Of a DNA stretch of 64,000 nt, positions 48,791 through 57,265 are shown piece by piece. This DNA is from an uncultured bacterium. GTDB lineage: Bacteria > Cyanobacteriota > Vampirovibrionia > Gastranaerophilales > Gastranaerophilaceae. How positions within the stretch are numbered: the stretch's first letter is position 1; every line of letters starts with the position of its first letter. The notes under the pieces were generated by a model. It was not told the DNA's origin. It made no database searches and saw nothing but the letters and a program-made list of their open reading frames with translations. The stretch spans positions 49,212 through 113,211 of the forward strand of contig CANENE010000006.1 of assembly GCA_947428835.1 (NCBI GenBank). Reading direction: 5' to 3'. Both the position numbers and the translations under genes were made by a program.

Positions 48791-49441
48791 ATGGAAAAAA
48801 CTATACAAAAGTCTCTTTCAATAATAAATGAAAACGAAAGATTAATTGCAAACATTCTGCACGATATAAAAAGCCCCTTATTAAGCATAAAAATTGTTTT
48901 ACAGGGAAGTTTAAAAAAAGAATTAGATAACGAAATAAATGGCACAATATCCAAAGATATTTATGCAACAATTCTTGAAGTTTTAAACTATATTGAAAAT
49001 TATCTTGTTAATTATAGTTTTAAAACAGGAAAATTTGAAAATAAAATAACTCCTTGTGACATTAAAAACATTATTAAAACTAAGCTTGAGGCTGATAAAT
49101 ATCTTTTTATTGAAAAAAACGTTTATATAGATTTGATATTAAATGATGATAATTATATTATAAATTCAATAAATATATTTTTATCAAGCGTTATAGGTAA
49201 TATAATATCAAACATGGCATGCCATGCAAGCCCAAATCAAAGAGCCACAATAGAAGTTATCAGAAAAAAAGGCTATGTCGAAACGATTTTTAAAAACAGC
49301 TTTGATGAAAACGTCACCTGCGGATTTCATATAGGGCTTGAGATGATTAAAAGGCTTGCTAATACTCTAAAAGCAGACTTTAAATTTACAAAATCCAAAA
49401 ATGAAGTTTGCGTTAATCTCAAAATCCCAAATCTTGATTAA
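48791..49441 (+). CDS. Short histidine-kinase-like protein with intact H-box and degenerate ATPase
   Basis: 216 residues. LIANILHDIKSPLLSIKIVL is a proper H-box with the phosphoacceptor His near residue 25. The ATPase part has an N-box-like GNIISNMACHA but no DxGxG box, and closes with GFHIGLEMIKRLANTLKADF. No sensor or membrane segment. It may receive phosphate from another kinase or act as a phosphatase or scaffold. Convergent with the 49438 gene (4-base overlap). Confidence 0.75.
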   Translation: MEKTIQKSLSIINENERLIANILHDIKSPLLSIKIVLQGSLKKELDNEINGTISKDIYATILEVLNYIENYLVNYSFKTGKFENKITPCDIKNIIKTKLEADKYLFIEKNVYIDLILNDDNYIINSINIFLSSVIGNIISNMACHASPNQRATIEVIRKKGYVETIFKNSFDENVTCGFHIGLEMIKRLANTLKADFKFTKSKNEVCVNLKIPNLD

Positions 49442-49701
49442 TTTGTAATATTATCTTCACTTGACTTAACAGAAATTTCTGCAAGAAGTCTTGATAATTC
49501 AATTCCTGAAACCATTGCTTCTAAAATAAGCTGCGAATTAATAAGGACTTTATCCCCGTATTCCATAGTATCGGGGTCAAGAATAAGAAATTCTATAAAG
49601 TCTTCTCCGACATAAAGCAATTTTCCAAATTGGGCATCTGTTGCCCAACGAAGAAAAATTACCATCTTTTCAAATAATTTAAGTTTTTGTATCATCCTCA
49701 T
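49438..49701 (-). CDS. Small hypothetical protein
   Basis: 87 residues. Core MVIFLRWATDAQFGKLLYVG, EDFIEFLILDPDTMEYGDKV, then a helix ILEAMVSGIELSRLLAEI. It looks like a small beta-barrel, possibly Sm- or KOW-like; this is weak. Overlaps the kinase-like gene by 4 bases on the opposite strand. It lies downstream of the flagellar cluster on the same strand, but after a 95-bp gap. Function not recognised. Confidence 0.6.
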   Translation of the reverse strand: MRMIQKLKLFEKMVIFLRWATDAQFGKLLYVGEDFIEFLILDPDTMEYGDKVLINSQLILEAMVSGIELSRLLAEISVKSSEDNITN

Positions 49702-49795
49702 AATATATATAATATGATTTATTTTAAGAAAGTCAATTTTATTTAAATTAATTGTAACAATGTTAAAAAAGCTAAATATAGGGCTTTTTAAGGTA

Positions 49796-50518
49796 TTATG
49801 TTTCGGAATTTATTTCCAAAAGAGTTTTATTAATTTTTTTTAAAAGATTTTGTTCCTGAAAATTTATGTTTGTTTTTGAATATTGCCCTGTTTCAGTCGG
49901 GACATATCTTGCATAGTAATTTGCATCATATTTAAGGTTGCCTAAGATTTTTGCATGGTAATTAAGAGTTAAAATTTCTCTATAGCTTGTTCTATAAGCA
50001 TCTTCGGTGTTTTGATATTTGCCTTTTAAGTTTCTTACATAAAGGTCAACTAAATTAACACATCCATTGAACCTTTGCAGGTCGCCTTTGGTTTCAATAC
50101 AGTTTTTAAGGCTTGTTATGGCGTTTTTTGTTCTTTGAACGTCATTTATGTAGTTTGATGCTTTTTGTTTTTTAACTATAACATCTAAAAACAAAGGATC
50201 ATCAAAGGGCGCGTCTTTAAGATTTGCCCTGTTTATTTCTTCAAGGGTTTTTGTGTCTTTGCTTTTGGTTAAGGGGTTAGAATCTCTTTTGTAGCTAAAT
50301 TCTCTTTCTATATCAGGCAAAGAGCCATAATACCCTTGGTTTTGGGCATTTTTTGTATCTTTCTTTTTGAAGATATTTTTGACGTTTTTAATTTTTTCTT
50401 TAAAAACCTCCATCTTACTTGGTTTATCTTCAAAAACAGGGCCGTCTTGTCTGCAAAAACCCGAAGGCATCGCAGATAAGAAAGCTATTATGCAAAAGAG
50501 TAGTAAAATTTTTTTCAT
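49796..50518 (-). CDS. Exported hypothetical protein, last gene of the flagellar cluster
   Basis: 240 residues. Signal peptide MKKILLLFCIIAFLSAMPSG followed by FC, a possible lipoprotein Cys. The mature part is charged (KEKIKNVKNIFKKKDTKNAQ) then helical (CIETKGDLQRFNGCVNLVDL, with two Cys). It starts 10 bases after the hook/basal-body gene, so it probably belongs to that operon and may be a periplasmic flagellar accessory protein. No family recognised. Confidence 0.65.
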   Translation of the reverse strand: MKKILLLFCIIAFLSAMPSGFCRQDGPVFEDKPSKMEVFKEKIKNVKNIFKKKDTKNAQNQGYYGSLPDIEREFSYKRDSNPLTKSKDTKTLEEINRANLKDAPFDDPLFLDVIVKKQKASNYINDVQRTKNAITSLKNCIETKGDLQRFNGCVNLVDLYVRNLKGKYQNTEDAYRTSYREILTLNYHAKILGNLKYDANYYARYVPTETGQYSKTNINFQEQNLLKKINKTLLEINSET

Positions 50519-50528
50519 AATAAATAAA

Positions 50529-51362
50529 TTAGCTTAAAAGTTCCATAGCACTTTGAAGCAACTGCTTGTATGTAGACATGATTTTACCCGATAAATCAAG
50601 CTGGGTATTTGCTTGCTGCCAATATAGGGCATTTGCTTTGAAATCTATATTAGATAGCTCAATTGAGCCGCTTTTAACTTCGCCTCTTCCAATAACCGGT
50701 TTTCCTGAATATTCTGTTTCAAGATACTGGCCTTGTTTGTATTCAAAAAGCTCCTGCGGGTTGTGAAAATTCATCAAAGCAAGCTTATATAATGGGGTTG
50801 TATCTTTTCCGTTGTTTGCTTTTCCATAAAGAATTCCGTCTTCTTTGATTTCAAATTCATCGTATTTTCCAAGATATTTGCCGTTATCAGGGTCTATCCA
50901 AAGTTTTATTTCAGTTGTCGGAATAGAAAGCGCTCCGCCTTGGCTTATTGTGTCTTCAAGATCAGAATTTGAAATTGCCCTTGTGCCGGACATAATTTCG
51001 CCTCTATCGTTTAATATATAGCCTTGGACTTTGGAGCCATCTGCCGCTCTATAGACACCATCGCCGTCGAATTTGAATTCGCCAAGCCTTGTATAGGAAA
51101 TTCCGCCTTCATTGTTTCTTAAAACAAAAAAGCCCGCACCTTCAAGAAAGACATTTTCGGGCGAAGTCCCCGGGATTGCTTTTCCCTGGCCTTGGTTTTT
51201 AAGCACGATATCAGGAACAGCAGCATCAAGATATGTTTTAAATGTCATTTGATTTTCTCTATATCCCGGTGTATACATATTTACAAGGTTTTCTGATATG
51301 GCATTCATCCAATGAACAGTAGTTTTTTGGGTGTTCATTGCGTTAATGTATGAATCTCTCAT
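50529..51362 (-). CDS. Flagellar hook/basal-body (FlgE/FlgF/FlgG family) protein
   Basis: 277 residues. The N-terminal rod/hook motif is MRDSYINAMNTQKTTVHWMN AISENLVNMYTPGYRENQ, like the ANNIANxxTxGYK signature. The core has EGAGFFVLRNNEGGISYTRL GEFKFDGDGVYRAADGSKVQGY, typical of hook-basal body proteins. The C-terminus ends in a coiled-coil segment, ALYWQQANTQLDLSGKIMST. At 277 residues it is nearer FlgF/FlgG than full-length FlgE, but no final assignment is possible. Four-base ATGA overlap with the FliK-like gene. Confidence 0.85.
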   Translation of the reverse strand: MRDSYINAMNTQKTTVHWMNAISENLVNMYTPGYRENQMTFKTYLDAAVPDIVLKNQGQGKAIPGTSPENVFLEGAGFFVLRNNEGGISYTRLGEFKFDGDGVYRAADGSKVQGYILNDRGEIMSGTRAISNSDLEDTISQGGALSIPTTEIKLWIDPDNGKYLGKYDEFEIKEDGILYGKANNGKDTTPLYKLALMNFHNPQELFEYKQGQYLETEYSGKPVIGRGEVKSGSIELSNIDFKANALYWQQANTQLDLSGKIMSTYKQLLQSAMELLS

Positions 51363-52009
51363 TGTCTTTGGCCTTTCTTGTTTTTATTTTCTTTTTTGTT
51401 TTCGTCTTCTTTGTATTTTGAATATCCCATATGGGAATAATTAATCTGTTCATCGTCGAATCTTTGTTTTAAACAGACAAGGTTTTGTTTCAGATAGCTT
51501 TCAACTTCAAGGCTTCCCGGGATAAAGTGAGTCTGAATTTTTCCATCTTTATCCATTTTTAAAATGACTGTAATATCTTTATCAAAATCAAGCCTGATAG
51601 GTTTTTTAGCCTCCAGTGATGAATTTAAAACATTCATCAGAGAGCTTGAAATTTCAATATTTTTGCTTCCTTGCGTAAAAGTTATTTTGTTATCTTTTAT
51701 ATTATAGTTTATAGCTTCATTGCTATCAAATAAATTTAGAAAGAAACTTGCATCAATAAGGCCTACTTTTTCCATATCAATATCATATTGTGAGGCAAAA
51801 TCAAGATTTAAAAATTTTTCGTTTAAAAGGTTATTTATGTCTTTTTGTTCTTCGTTTTTATCAGTCGAAATCAGATTTTCAATAATATCAATAAGTCTTT
51901 CTTTGACATTAGCATAAATAGATTGCGATGGGTGCGAAGGATGTGATTTTTGTATTATGCCTTCATTTGAAATTGTATTTTCATTTTGAATTTTGATGTT
52001 TGTATCCAT
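51359..52009 (-). CDS. FliK-like hook-length control protein (short)
   Basis: 216 residues. The C-terminal ~75 residues fit the FliK Flg_hook pattern: KPIRLDFDKDITVILKMDKD GKIQTHFIPGS, then SYLKQNLVCLKQRFDDEQIN. The N-terminal region is polar and low complexity, as in FliK, but far shorter than the usual ~400 residues. Lies 6 bases after fliJ and overlaps the hook gene by ATGA, exactly where fliK is expected. FlgD, usually next, is absent. Confidence 0.7.
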   Translation of the reverse strand: MDTNIKIQNENTISNEGIIQKSHPSHPSQSIYANVKERLIDIIENLISTDKNEEQKDINNLLNEKFLNLDFASQYDIDMEKVGLIDASFFLNLFDSNEAINYNIKDNKITFTQGSKNIEISSSLMNVLNSSLEAKKPIRLDFDKDITVILKMDKDGKIQTHFIPGSLEVESYLKQNLVCLKQRFDDEQINYSHMGYSKYKEDENKKENKNKKGQRQ

Positions 52010-52015
52010 TATATT

Positions 52016-52474
52016 TTATGCTTCCTGATTTTCTTCTTCTTTTTTTTCTCTTGATTTGATAAAGAATTTTTGCGAGCCTATTTCATTTAGTTCCTTAAGC
52101 TCAAGTGCCTTTTGTTCTTTTGTATAATCTTCTTTTTGGTGCTCTTTGTGCTTTTCAAGCACACTTACTTCCTGTTCTTTTTTCTTTAGGATTTCTTTTT
52201 GCTTGTTGAGCTCCTCAACAGCTTCTTGTTTTTGAATTTTTAATTTTTCATCTTCCTGCCATTTGCTTTTGATAAATGTGTCGTAACTTTCATACATCAT
52301 AGGGTTTGCCTGGCGCATTTCTTTGTTGAGTCGTTTGATTTCTTCAAGATTTTGAATAATTAAAAGTTCAATTCGATTTACTTCTTGCTGGGCTTTAATT
52401 ACAACCTGCAGCTGCTCTTCTTTTTTTCTGATTCTTATTTCTAAGATTTTTTGTAACCTATATCGAAAGGGCAT
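52016..52474 (-). CDS. fliJ: Flagellar export chaperone FliJ
   Basis: About 152 residues from the ATG at 52474 (MPFRYRLQKILEIRIRKKEE), the normal FliJ start; a longer in-frame start at 52549 would add an implausible N-terminus. Long antiparallel coiled coil with heptads, Glu/Lys/Gln-rich (QEVNRIELLIIQNLEEIKRL, KEQEVSVLEKHKEHQKEDY). FliJ sits in the centre of the FliI ATPase ring and delivers export substrates. First gene of the FliJ-FliK-hook cluster. Confidence 0.8.
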   Translation of the reverse strand: MPFRYRLQKILEIRIRKKEEQLQVVIKAQQEVNRIELLIIQNLEEIKRLNKEMRQANPMMYESYDTFIKSKWQEDEKLKIQKQEAVEELNKQKEILKKKEQEVSVLEKHKEHQKEDYTKEQKALELKELNEIGSQKFFIKSREKKEEENQEA

Positions 52475-52789
52475 AAAAGTCGTAATTCTCCTAATACGGA
52501 TTACGGCAGGTCTTATAAAGATATTTAATAAAAATTTTAAATTTGTCAAAAAAATACAGTAGATGAATTAGATGGATGTGGGGGTTAAAGGTGTTTTTGT
52601 AAATTGGCACATTCTCATTATATTTGTCTTTGTAATGACAAATTAAAAAATTTCACGCACACTTAATGAGTTTGTCTCACGTAGTGATTGTCTGAAGCTT
52701 TAGCCGAGTTGAGCAAAGTGAATTATTGTAACCAAGGGCGAATTTAGTGTGCCTCTAGAGACTCACGAAATAACCAAGCCGATTTTTTC

Positions 52790-52873
52790 TTTCTTGTGCC
52801 CGTTCTTTCTTTTTGGATTTCGGCGACCAAAGAATATAAAAAAACAGCAAAAAGAAGCAATGGGCACAAGAAA
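52790..52873. repeat. Long inverted repeat
   Basis: TTTCTTGTGCCC (52790-52801) and GGGCACAAGAAA (52862-52873) are perfect inverted arms. TTCTTTCTTTTTGG ... CAAAAAGAA inside extends the pairing. It is a palindromic element unlike families A and B. The stretch 52550-52780 before it holds no gene I can support. Confidence 0.7.
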
Positions 52874-52916
52874 AAAGAATATACAAATTAAAGTGGGTTT
52901 TAAACACTTGGGAACC

Positions 52917-53160
52917 GGACTGCCGCGTCAGACTTCGTCTTCCTCGCAATGGCTCATGGAAACAATAATGCATACCATACGTCATGCTGAACTTGTTTCA
53001 GCATCTGATATGTCAGGGTGTAGCAATGGATTTATAAATATTATGAATAAACTTTTTGTATTATCATAAACCTTATCAGACCCTGAAACAAGTTCAGGGT
53101 GACAAGTTAGAACACAAATGCGTAGAATATGTCATTGCGAGAGTTTCTGAAAGAAACTCG
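52917..53160 (+). repeat. Composite repeat: inverted B, family A doublet, then B
   Basis: Inverted B (52917-52953, GGACTGCCGCGTCAGACTTC ... CCTCGCAATGGC). Family A doublet (52980-53103): left CGTCATGCTGAACTTGTTTC, right CCTTATCAGACCCTGAAACA ... GGGTGAC, spacer about 50 bases. Partial B (53131-53160, GTCATTGCGAGAGTTTCTGA) with hairpin GAGTTTCT-GAA-AGAAACTC. Confidence 0.85.
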
Positions 53161-53205
53161 TTATAAAAATACATGTTATAAACTTTAAAAAAGTGGAATT
53201 AATAT

Positions 53206-53307
53206 ATTGTTGCGGCTGAGTTCGTGGAGATAAAAGCCCTCGACTGCTCCGCACGTTGATGATTAGTTTTAATCTATGATTAAAAGCTCCCTTTAAGGGA
53301 GCTTTTT
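53206..53307 (+). ncRNA. Possible small structured RNA ending in a terminator
   Basis: After TATATTG at about 53203 the sequence TGCGGCTGAGTTCGTGGAGA ... CTGCTCCGCACG can fold (GCGG/CCGC outer, GAG/CTC inner) and ends at the strong hairpin at 53282-53307. There is no convincing reading frame. No clear -35 box and no known RNA class recognised. Confidence 0.35.
53282..53307. terminator. Rho-independent terminator
   Basis: AAAAGCTCCC (53282-53291), loop TTTAA, GGGAGCTTTTT (53297-53307): a 10-bp stem running into T's, with a run of A's on the other side. Confidence 0.8.
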
Positions 53308-53395
53308 AAATGTTTGAAAAATCAGCTAAAAAGGCAATTTTTTATATTCACATGTTTTATGTTAATATGATTCTGTATTAATTTAAGGAAAAAAT

Positions 53396-53905
53396 ATGTT
53401 AGAAAAAGTTGGCGCTAAATTAACAAATTTCAAAAATAATTTAAAAAATGAAAATAAAAATAATCTTAAACCACAGCATATAGCGTTAGCTGCAGGAACT
53501 CTTGCACTTGGTGCATTAGACGGCATTGAAAGCTATTCTAATACAAAACTTCTTTTAAAAGACAAATTTGAAAGCCTTAAAGAAACGGTAAAAACAGGCG
53601 CAAAAAAAGAAGCAAAAAATGCTAAAAAAGAACTTGGAAAATTAAATTTCAAAGCGATAAAATCAGGTGTATTTGGTGCTATAAAGGGAATGGGAAGCAT
53701 TGTACTTGTAGCAGGTATTTTATATTGTGCAATTAGTGCTATGAAAGACAGCGCTTCAAAAAATTCAAAAAATAATGATATACAAACTGAAATCAAAGAA
53801 GCTCCGATTGAAGAACAAACGCAGACCCTTGCTGAAGAAACTCAAAACCCGCAGCCAGCTGCTCAATCCGAAATAGAAGAAATTAAAAATCTTTCAAAAA
53901 TCTAG
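53396..53905 (+). CDS. Lineage-specific single-span membrane protein
   Basis: 169 residues. Basic N-terminus (MLEKVGAKLTNFKNNLKNEN), a moderately hydrophobic stretch near 28-45 (HIALAAGTLALGALDGIESY), a Lys-rich middle and a clear membrane helix at about 97-120 (GAIKGMGSIVLVAGILYCAI). The last 45 residues are acidic, Gln/Glu/Pro-rich and disordered. TTTAAGGAAAA precedes the ATG. It resembles the other small membrane proteins of this window in style. Function not recognised. Confidence 0.7.
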   Translation: MLEKVGAKLTNFKNNLKNENKNNLKPQHIALAAGTLALGALDGIESYSNTKLLLKDKFESLKETVKTGAKKEAKNAKKELGKLNFKAIKSGVFGAIKGMGSIVLVAGILYCAISAMKDSASKNSKNNDIQTEIKEAPIEEQTQTLAEETQNPQPAAQSEIEEIKNLSKI

Positions 53906-53911
53906 TTAAAA

Positions 53912-54796
53912 CTATTTTTTAGCCTTAACTTTTGTTTTTTGAAAAATCATAATATATTCATGTTCAAAGATATTAAAGCCGCCTGAAAGCGCTCTGTATC
54001 TCCAAAGATTTGCTGTTTTGCCTTTTGCTTTTTCGTTGCCTGTAATATTTTTTACAATAACCGCTTTTGTAACAAAGCCGATTTCTTCCATTCGCCTTTG
54101 ACATTCAAAACCCAGTGAAATATATCTGCTATTTGCATATTTATCGCCTATAATCAGTGCTGCAAAACGGTTTTGCTCCAATAAATCGTAGCCATTTTGA
54201 GCAACTTTTTTGAATAAATCATAAAATTCTTCTGTCGTTGCACAATTTGATAAGTCTTCTTTTTTATCAGAAAACTTAATAATATCATCATATGGAGGAT
54301 GAAGAATCAACATTTGGGCATTTTGTCTTCCCATAATTTCAAGTCTTGTTTGGACTTTTTCTTTGATATCGGCGCTTGCACTATCTCCTTGAAGAATATT
54401 AACATTAACTACCAAATCTTTTTTATCAAATTTTTCTGAAACATAATCTACCATTTCTTGTTTCAGCTCGACTCCTATGCATCTTCTTTGCATATTTTTT
54501 GCTTCAATTCCTGTTGTACCCGAGCCAAAAAACAAATCCAAAACAATATCATTTTTTTTGGTATATCTTTCAAGCAATTGCGTTGCAATTTGAGGGATAT
54601 AGTTTCCGTGGTAATCGTAACTATGACCGTTTGATTTTTCTCTATGGCTAAATTCCCACCAGGTACCTGTTTTGATATTTTCGTATAATTTCCAATTATT
54701 TAAATCAATATCATTATATGGTTTGGTTTTAACAGGTTTTACCACCTGAAGAGCAGACTGCGGCTGTTGTTTTTTAATATTTTGTTTTGGTGACAT
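53912..54796 (-). CDS. Orphan DNA methyltransferase (N4/N6 type)
   Basis: 294 residues. The SAM-binding motif is DIVLDLFFGSGTTGIEAKNM (FxGxG) followed by IGVELKQEMVDYV. The catalytic motif IV appears as ILHPPYDDIIKF, so HPPY replaces the usual D/S-PPY. The target-recognition region after it ends LWRYRALSGGFNIFEHEYIM. Upstream TWWEFSHREKSNGHSYDYHG NYIPQI is a conserved-looking N-terminal region. No restriction enzyme gene is adjacent. It may protect against an element or mark DNA for regulation. GGGGAAAAG precedes the ATG. Confidence 0.88.
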   Translation of the reverse strand: MSPKQNIKKQQPQSALQVVKPVKTKPYNDIDLNNWKLYENIKTGTWWEFSHREKSNGHSYDYHGNYIPQIATQLLERYTKKNDIVLDLFFGSGTTGIEAKNMQRRCIGVELKQEMVDYVSEKFDKKDLVVNVNILQGDSASADIKEKVQTRLEIMGRQNAQMLILHPPYDDIIKFSDKKEDLSNCATTEEFYDLFKKVAQNGYDLLEQNRFAALIIGDKYANSRYISLGFECQRRMEEIGFVTKAVIVKNITGNEKAKGKTANLWRYRALSGGFNIFEHEYIMIFQKTKVKAKK

Positions 54797-54929
54797 TACT
54801 TTTCCCCATACATTAGCATTTTAAGTATAGGATATATTAAGTTTTATTAAATCAACTTTATATATTAAATTTAGCTTCATTTTTGTTAACTTTTAGGCAA
54901 TTTTTACCTTTCAGTTGTTTTATGAGTGT

Positions 54930-56522
54930 ATGATTAATCCTATCGCATATAGTTTCAATAATTTCAAGGCAATGACAAAGCCTGTAAATCCTAATAAGAT
55001 GAGTATTTATTACTACAATGATACCCACGGAGACACAGACAGATTGGCAGGCATACTTTCAAGTGCTAAAGCCTTCAAAGAAAAAATGGAAACATCGGAT
55101 AGTATCTCTTTCACGCTTTCAGCAGGGGATAACTGCTCTGGCGCAAATGAAGCTAAAAATTCTTTCTTCTTTAATTTAATGCAAAATTATATGGGAGTTG
55201 ATATTTCAGCAATCGGAAACCATGAATGCGATGCAGGCGCCCAAGGGTTCTCTAATGCAGCAAAAGGCAAAAACATTAATTTTGTTGCAACAAATATAAA
55301 ATTATCCGCCGACAATCCCATGGATGAATTTGTTAAAAAATCAATTATAAAAGAACAAGGCGGCGAAAAAATTGGTTTTATAGGAACTATGCCATTAGAC
55401 CTCAAGACTGTTTTAAAAGAAGATGCTACAAAAGGTATTGAAGTAATGGATGAAAAAGAAACTCTTGAAGCCATCCAAGCTGAAATTAATAATTTAAAAT
55501 CCAAAGGTGTAGACAAAATTATTCTTTTGTCTCACGTAGGATTTGATGTAGATAAAAATTTAGCGCAAAATACTGATGGAATTGATATTATTATAGGCGG
55601 CCACACTCATAATCTTGTTAAAGGAGTAGAACAAGGAGAAAATCTTGTTTATTCAAAATCAAATGAACCTGTGCTAATTACTCAGGCGGGAGAAAATGCA
55701 AGATATTATGGTATTGTAGATGTTGAATTTAATGATAATGGTGTTCTTGAAAAAGTAAATAATGCTGTTATTGAAAACCCGAATACCAAAAAAAGCCCTG
55801 TTATTGAAGAAATTAAAGCGCAGGAAGTCGGCAAAAGCCCCTATGTTGCAACATTAATTGAAAATGCTCCTTTGCCTGAAAACAGAAGAATAACCCCTTG
55901 TGCTTGGACAGAATTGCTTGTTGATGCAGTAAAAAGTGAGCTTGATGTTGATATTGCTCTTGTAAATTCGGCCAATATCAGAAAATCTCCACAACCGGGT
56001 GCCTTAACTGAAAGAGATATTGAAGAATCAGCTCCTATGAAAAATAATCTTTTAAAAACAAGAATTACCCAAAAACAGCTTGTTGATGGTATTAAGGCAG
56101 CTGCCAAACAAACATTTGAAAATTTTGACGGATACCCTGGATTAATTCAGGCAAGCGGTATTACATATAAAGTTGATACCAATGGAAACATTTTAGAAAT
56201 GAATTTTATTGAAAAGGATGGTTCCAAAACCCCAATTGACATAAATAATCCAAAAGAAGATATTACATATAGCGCAGCTTATGACAATTTCTTTTCAAGA
56301 GCAGACGGGGAAACTCCCGAATTTGCACTTAAATTTGAAGCTCAGGAATTTGACTACGACAAAGACACAGCTGCAATAAATTATATTTCAAAACTTCCAA
56401 ATAAAGACAATCTTAAAGTAGTTGACGATGGAAGGCTTGAAGTAGTCCAAGCACCAAAAGCGCAGCAGTCAGACAATATATCCCAAAAATTCTTAAGCTT
56501 AACTTCTCCAAAAGCTGCATAA
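54930..56522 (+). CDS. 5'-nucleotidase family metallophosphatase
   Basis: 530 residues from the ATG at 54930. The metallophosphoesterase domain shows YYNDTHGD, SAGDNCSG, IGNHECDAG, LSHVGFD and IGGHTHNLV, a full two-metal site. The C-terminal half (about 300-500) is the 5'-nucleotidase substrate domain (LVNSANIRK, QASGITYKVD, YSAAYDNFFSRADGE). Family members are normally exported, but no signal peptide is visible here. The N-terminus (MINPIAYSFNNFKAMTKPVN) resembles the polar N-termini of other lineage proteins in this window. It overlaps the 3' end of uppP by 110 bp on the other strand. Confidence 0.9.
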   Translation: MINPIAYSFNNFKAMTKPVNPNKMSIYYYNDTHGDTDRLAGILSSAKAFKEKMETSDSISFTLSAGDNCSGANEAKNSFFFNLMQNYMGVDISAIGNHECDAGAQGFSNAAKGKNINFVATNIKLSADNPMDEFVKKSIIKEQGGEKIGFIGTMPLDLKTVLKEDATKGIEVMDEKETLEAIQAEINNLKSKGVDKIILLSHVGFDVDKNLAQNTDGIDIIIGGHTHNLVKGVEQGENLVYSKSNEPVLITQAGENARYYGIVDVEFNDNGVLEKVNNAVIENPNTKKSPVIEEIKAQEVGKSPYVATLIENAPLPENRRITPCAWTELLVDAVKSELDVDIALVNSANIRKSPQPGALTERDIEESAPMKNNLLKTRITQKQLVDGIKAAAKQTFENFDGYPGLIQASGITYKVDTNGNILEMNFIEKDGSKTPIDINNPKEDITYSAAYDNFFSRADGETPEFALKFEAQEFDYDKDTAAINYISKLPNKDNLKVVDDGRLEVVQAPKAQQSDNISQKFLSLTSPKAA

Positions 56523-57261
56523 AATATTTAATGCAAAGATATCCTGAAACAAAAGAAGCAACTGTTCCAAGCATTATTGCTTTAAGGTTAAATTGGGAAA
56601 TTTCACTAAAATCCAATTCCAAAACAGGATAAACAAGACTGGCAAGTAAAATAACAGGTATGCTCATCAAAAAAGAAAATTTTGCAGCATCCACTCTTTT
56701 CATCCCTAAAAAAAGCGCAGCTGCAATTGTAAATCCGCTTCTTGAAAATCCTGGAAAAATTGCCAACCCTTGCGCGAGTGATATAATAATAGCTTTTTTA
56801 AGGTCGAGTTTCTTATCCCCTTTATAAAATTTTTCGCTCAAAAGAAGAATACATCCTGTTATCATAAGCAAAAAACAAATTATAGAAGGATTTTGGATTA
56901 GATTTTCAACCTTGTCTTTAATAACAAGCCCTACAATGCCTGTAATTACAGTTGAAAGTGCAATATAAAAAACAAGCTTTGTGTTATCATTTTTGTAATC
57001 TTTTGTCTTAATTGATTCAATAAAATCCGATACAATTTTTTTCAAATCCTTGTAAAAATAGATTATAACTGCAATAAGGGTTGCAAGATGAACCATTATA
57101 TCAAAAAATATCTCTTCCTGACCTGATAGGGAAGTAAAAGAGTTATGTGCTAAAAGATTATAGAGTTTATTTGAAAAAACAATATGTGCAGAACTTGAAA
57201 TAGGCAAAAATTCACTTAAGCCCTGGACCACTCCTGTAATAACTGCCTGAACAATCTGCAT
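56413..57261 (-). CDS. uppP: Undecaprenyl-diphosphatase UppP (BacA)
   Basis: Recycles undecaprenyl pyrophosphate, the lipid carrier for cell-wall synthesis. 282 residues, about eight membrane helices. The two active-site motifs are present: GVVQGLSEFLPISSSAHIVF and GLAIFPGFSRSGFTIAAALF. Starts 4 bases after queD. The last ~37 codons lie opposite the end of the 5'-nucleotidase gene. Last gene of the seven-gene operon. Relevant to bacitracin tolerance in other species. Confidence 0.95.
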   Translation of the reverse strand: MQIVQAVITGVVQGLSEFLPISSSAHIVFSNKLYNLLAHNSFTSLSGQEEIFFDIMVHLATLIAVIIYFYKDLKKIVSDFIESIKTKDYKNDNTKLVFYIALSTVITGIVGLVIKDKVENLIQNPSIICFLLMITGCILLLSEKFYKGDKKLDLKKAIIISLAQGLAIFPGFSRSGFTIAAALFLGMKRVDAAKFSFLMSIPVILLASLVYPVLELDFSEISQFNLKAIMLGTVASFVSGYLCIKYFMQLLEKLSLRIFGIYCLTAALLVLGLLQAFHRQLL

Positions 57262-57265
57262 TTAT

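Noticed and set aside
52749..53069. Open frame on the + strand containing RHAELVSASD
   Set aside because: It is a translation of the inverted repeat at 52790 and of the family A/B repeats; it has no ribosome-binding site and no domain.
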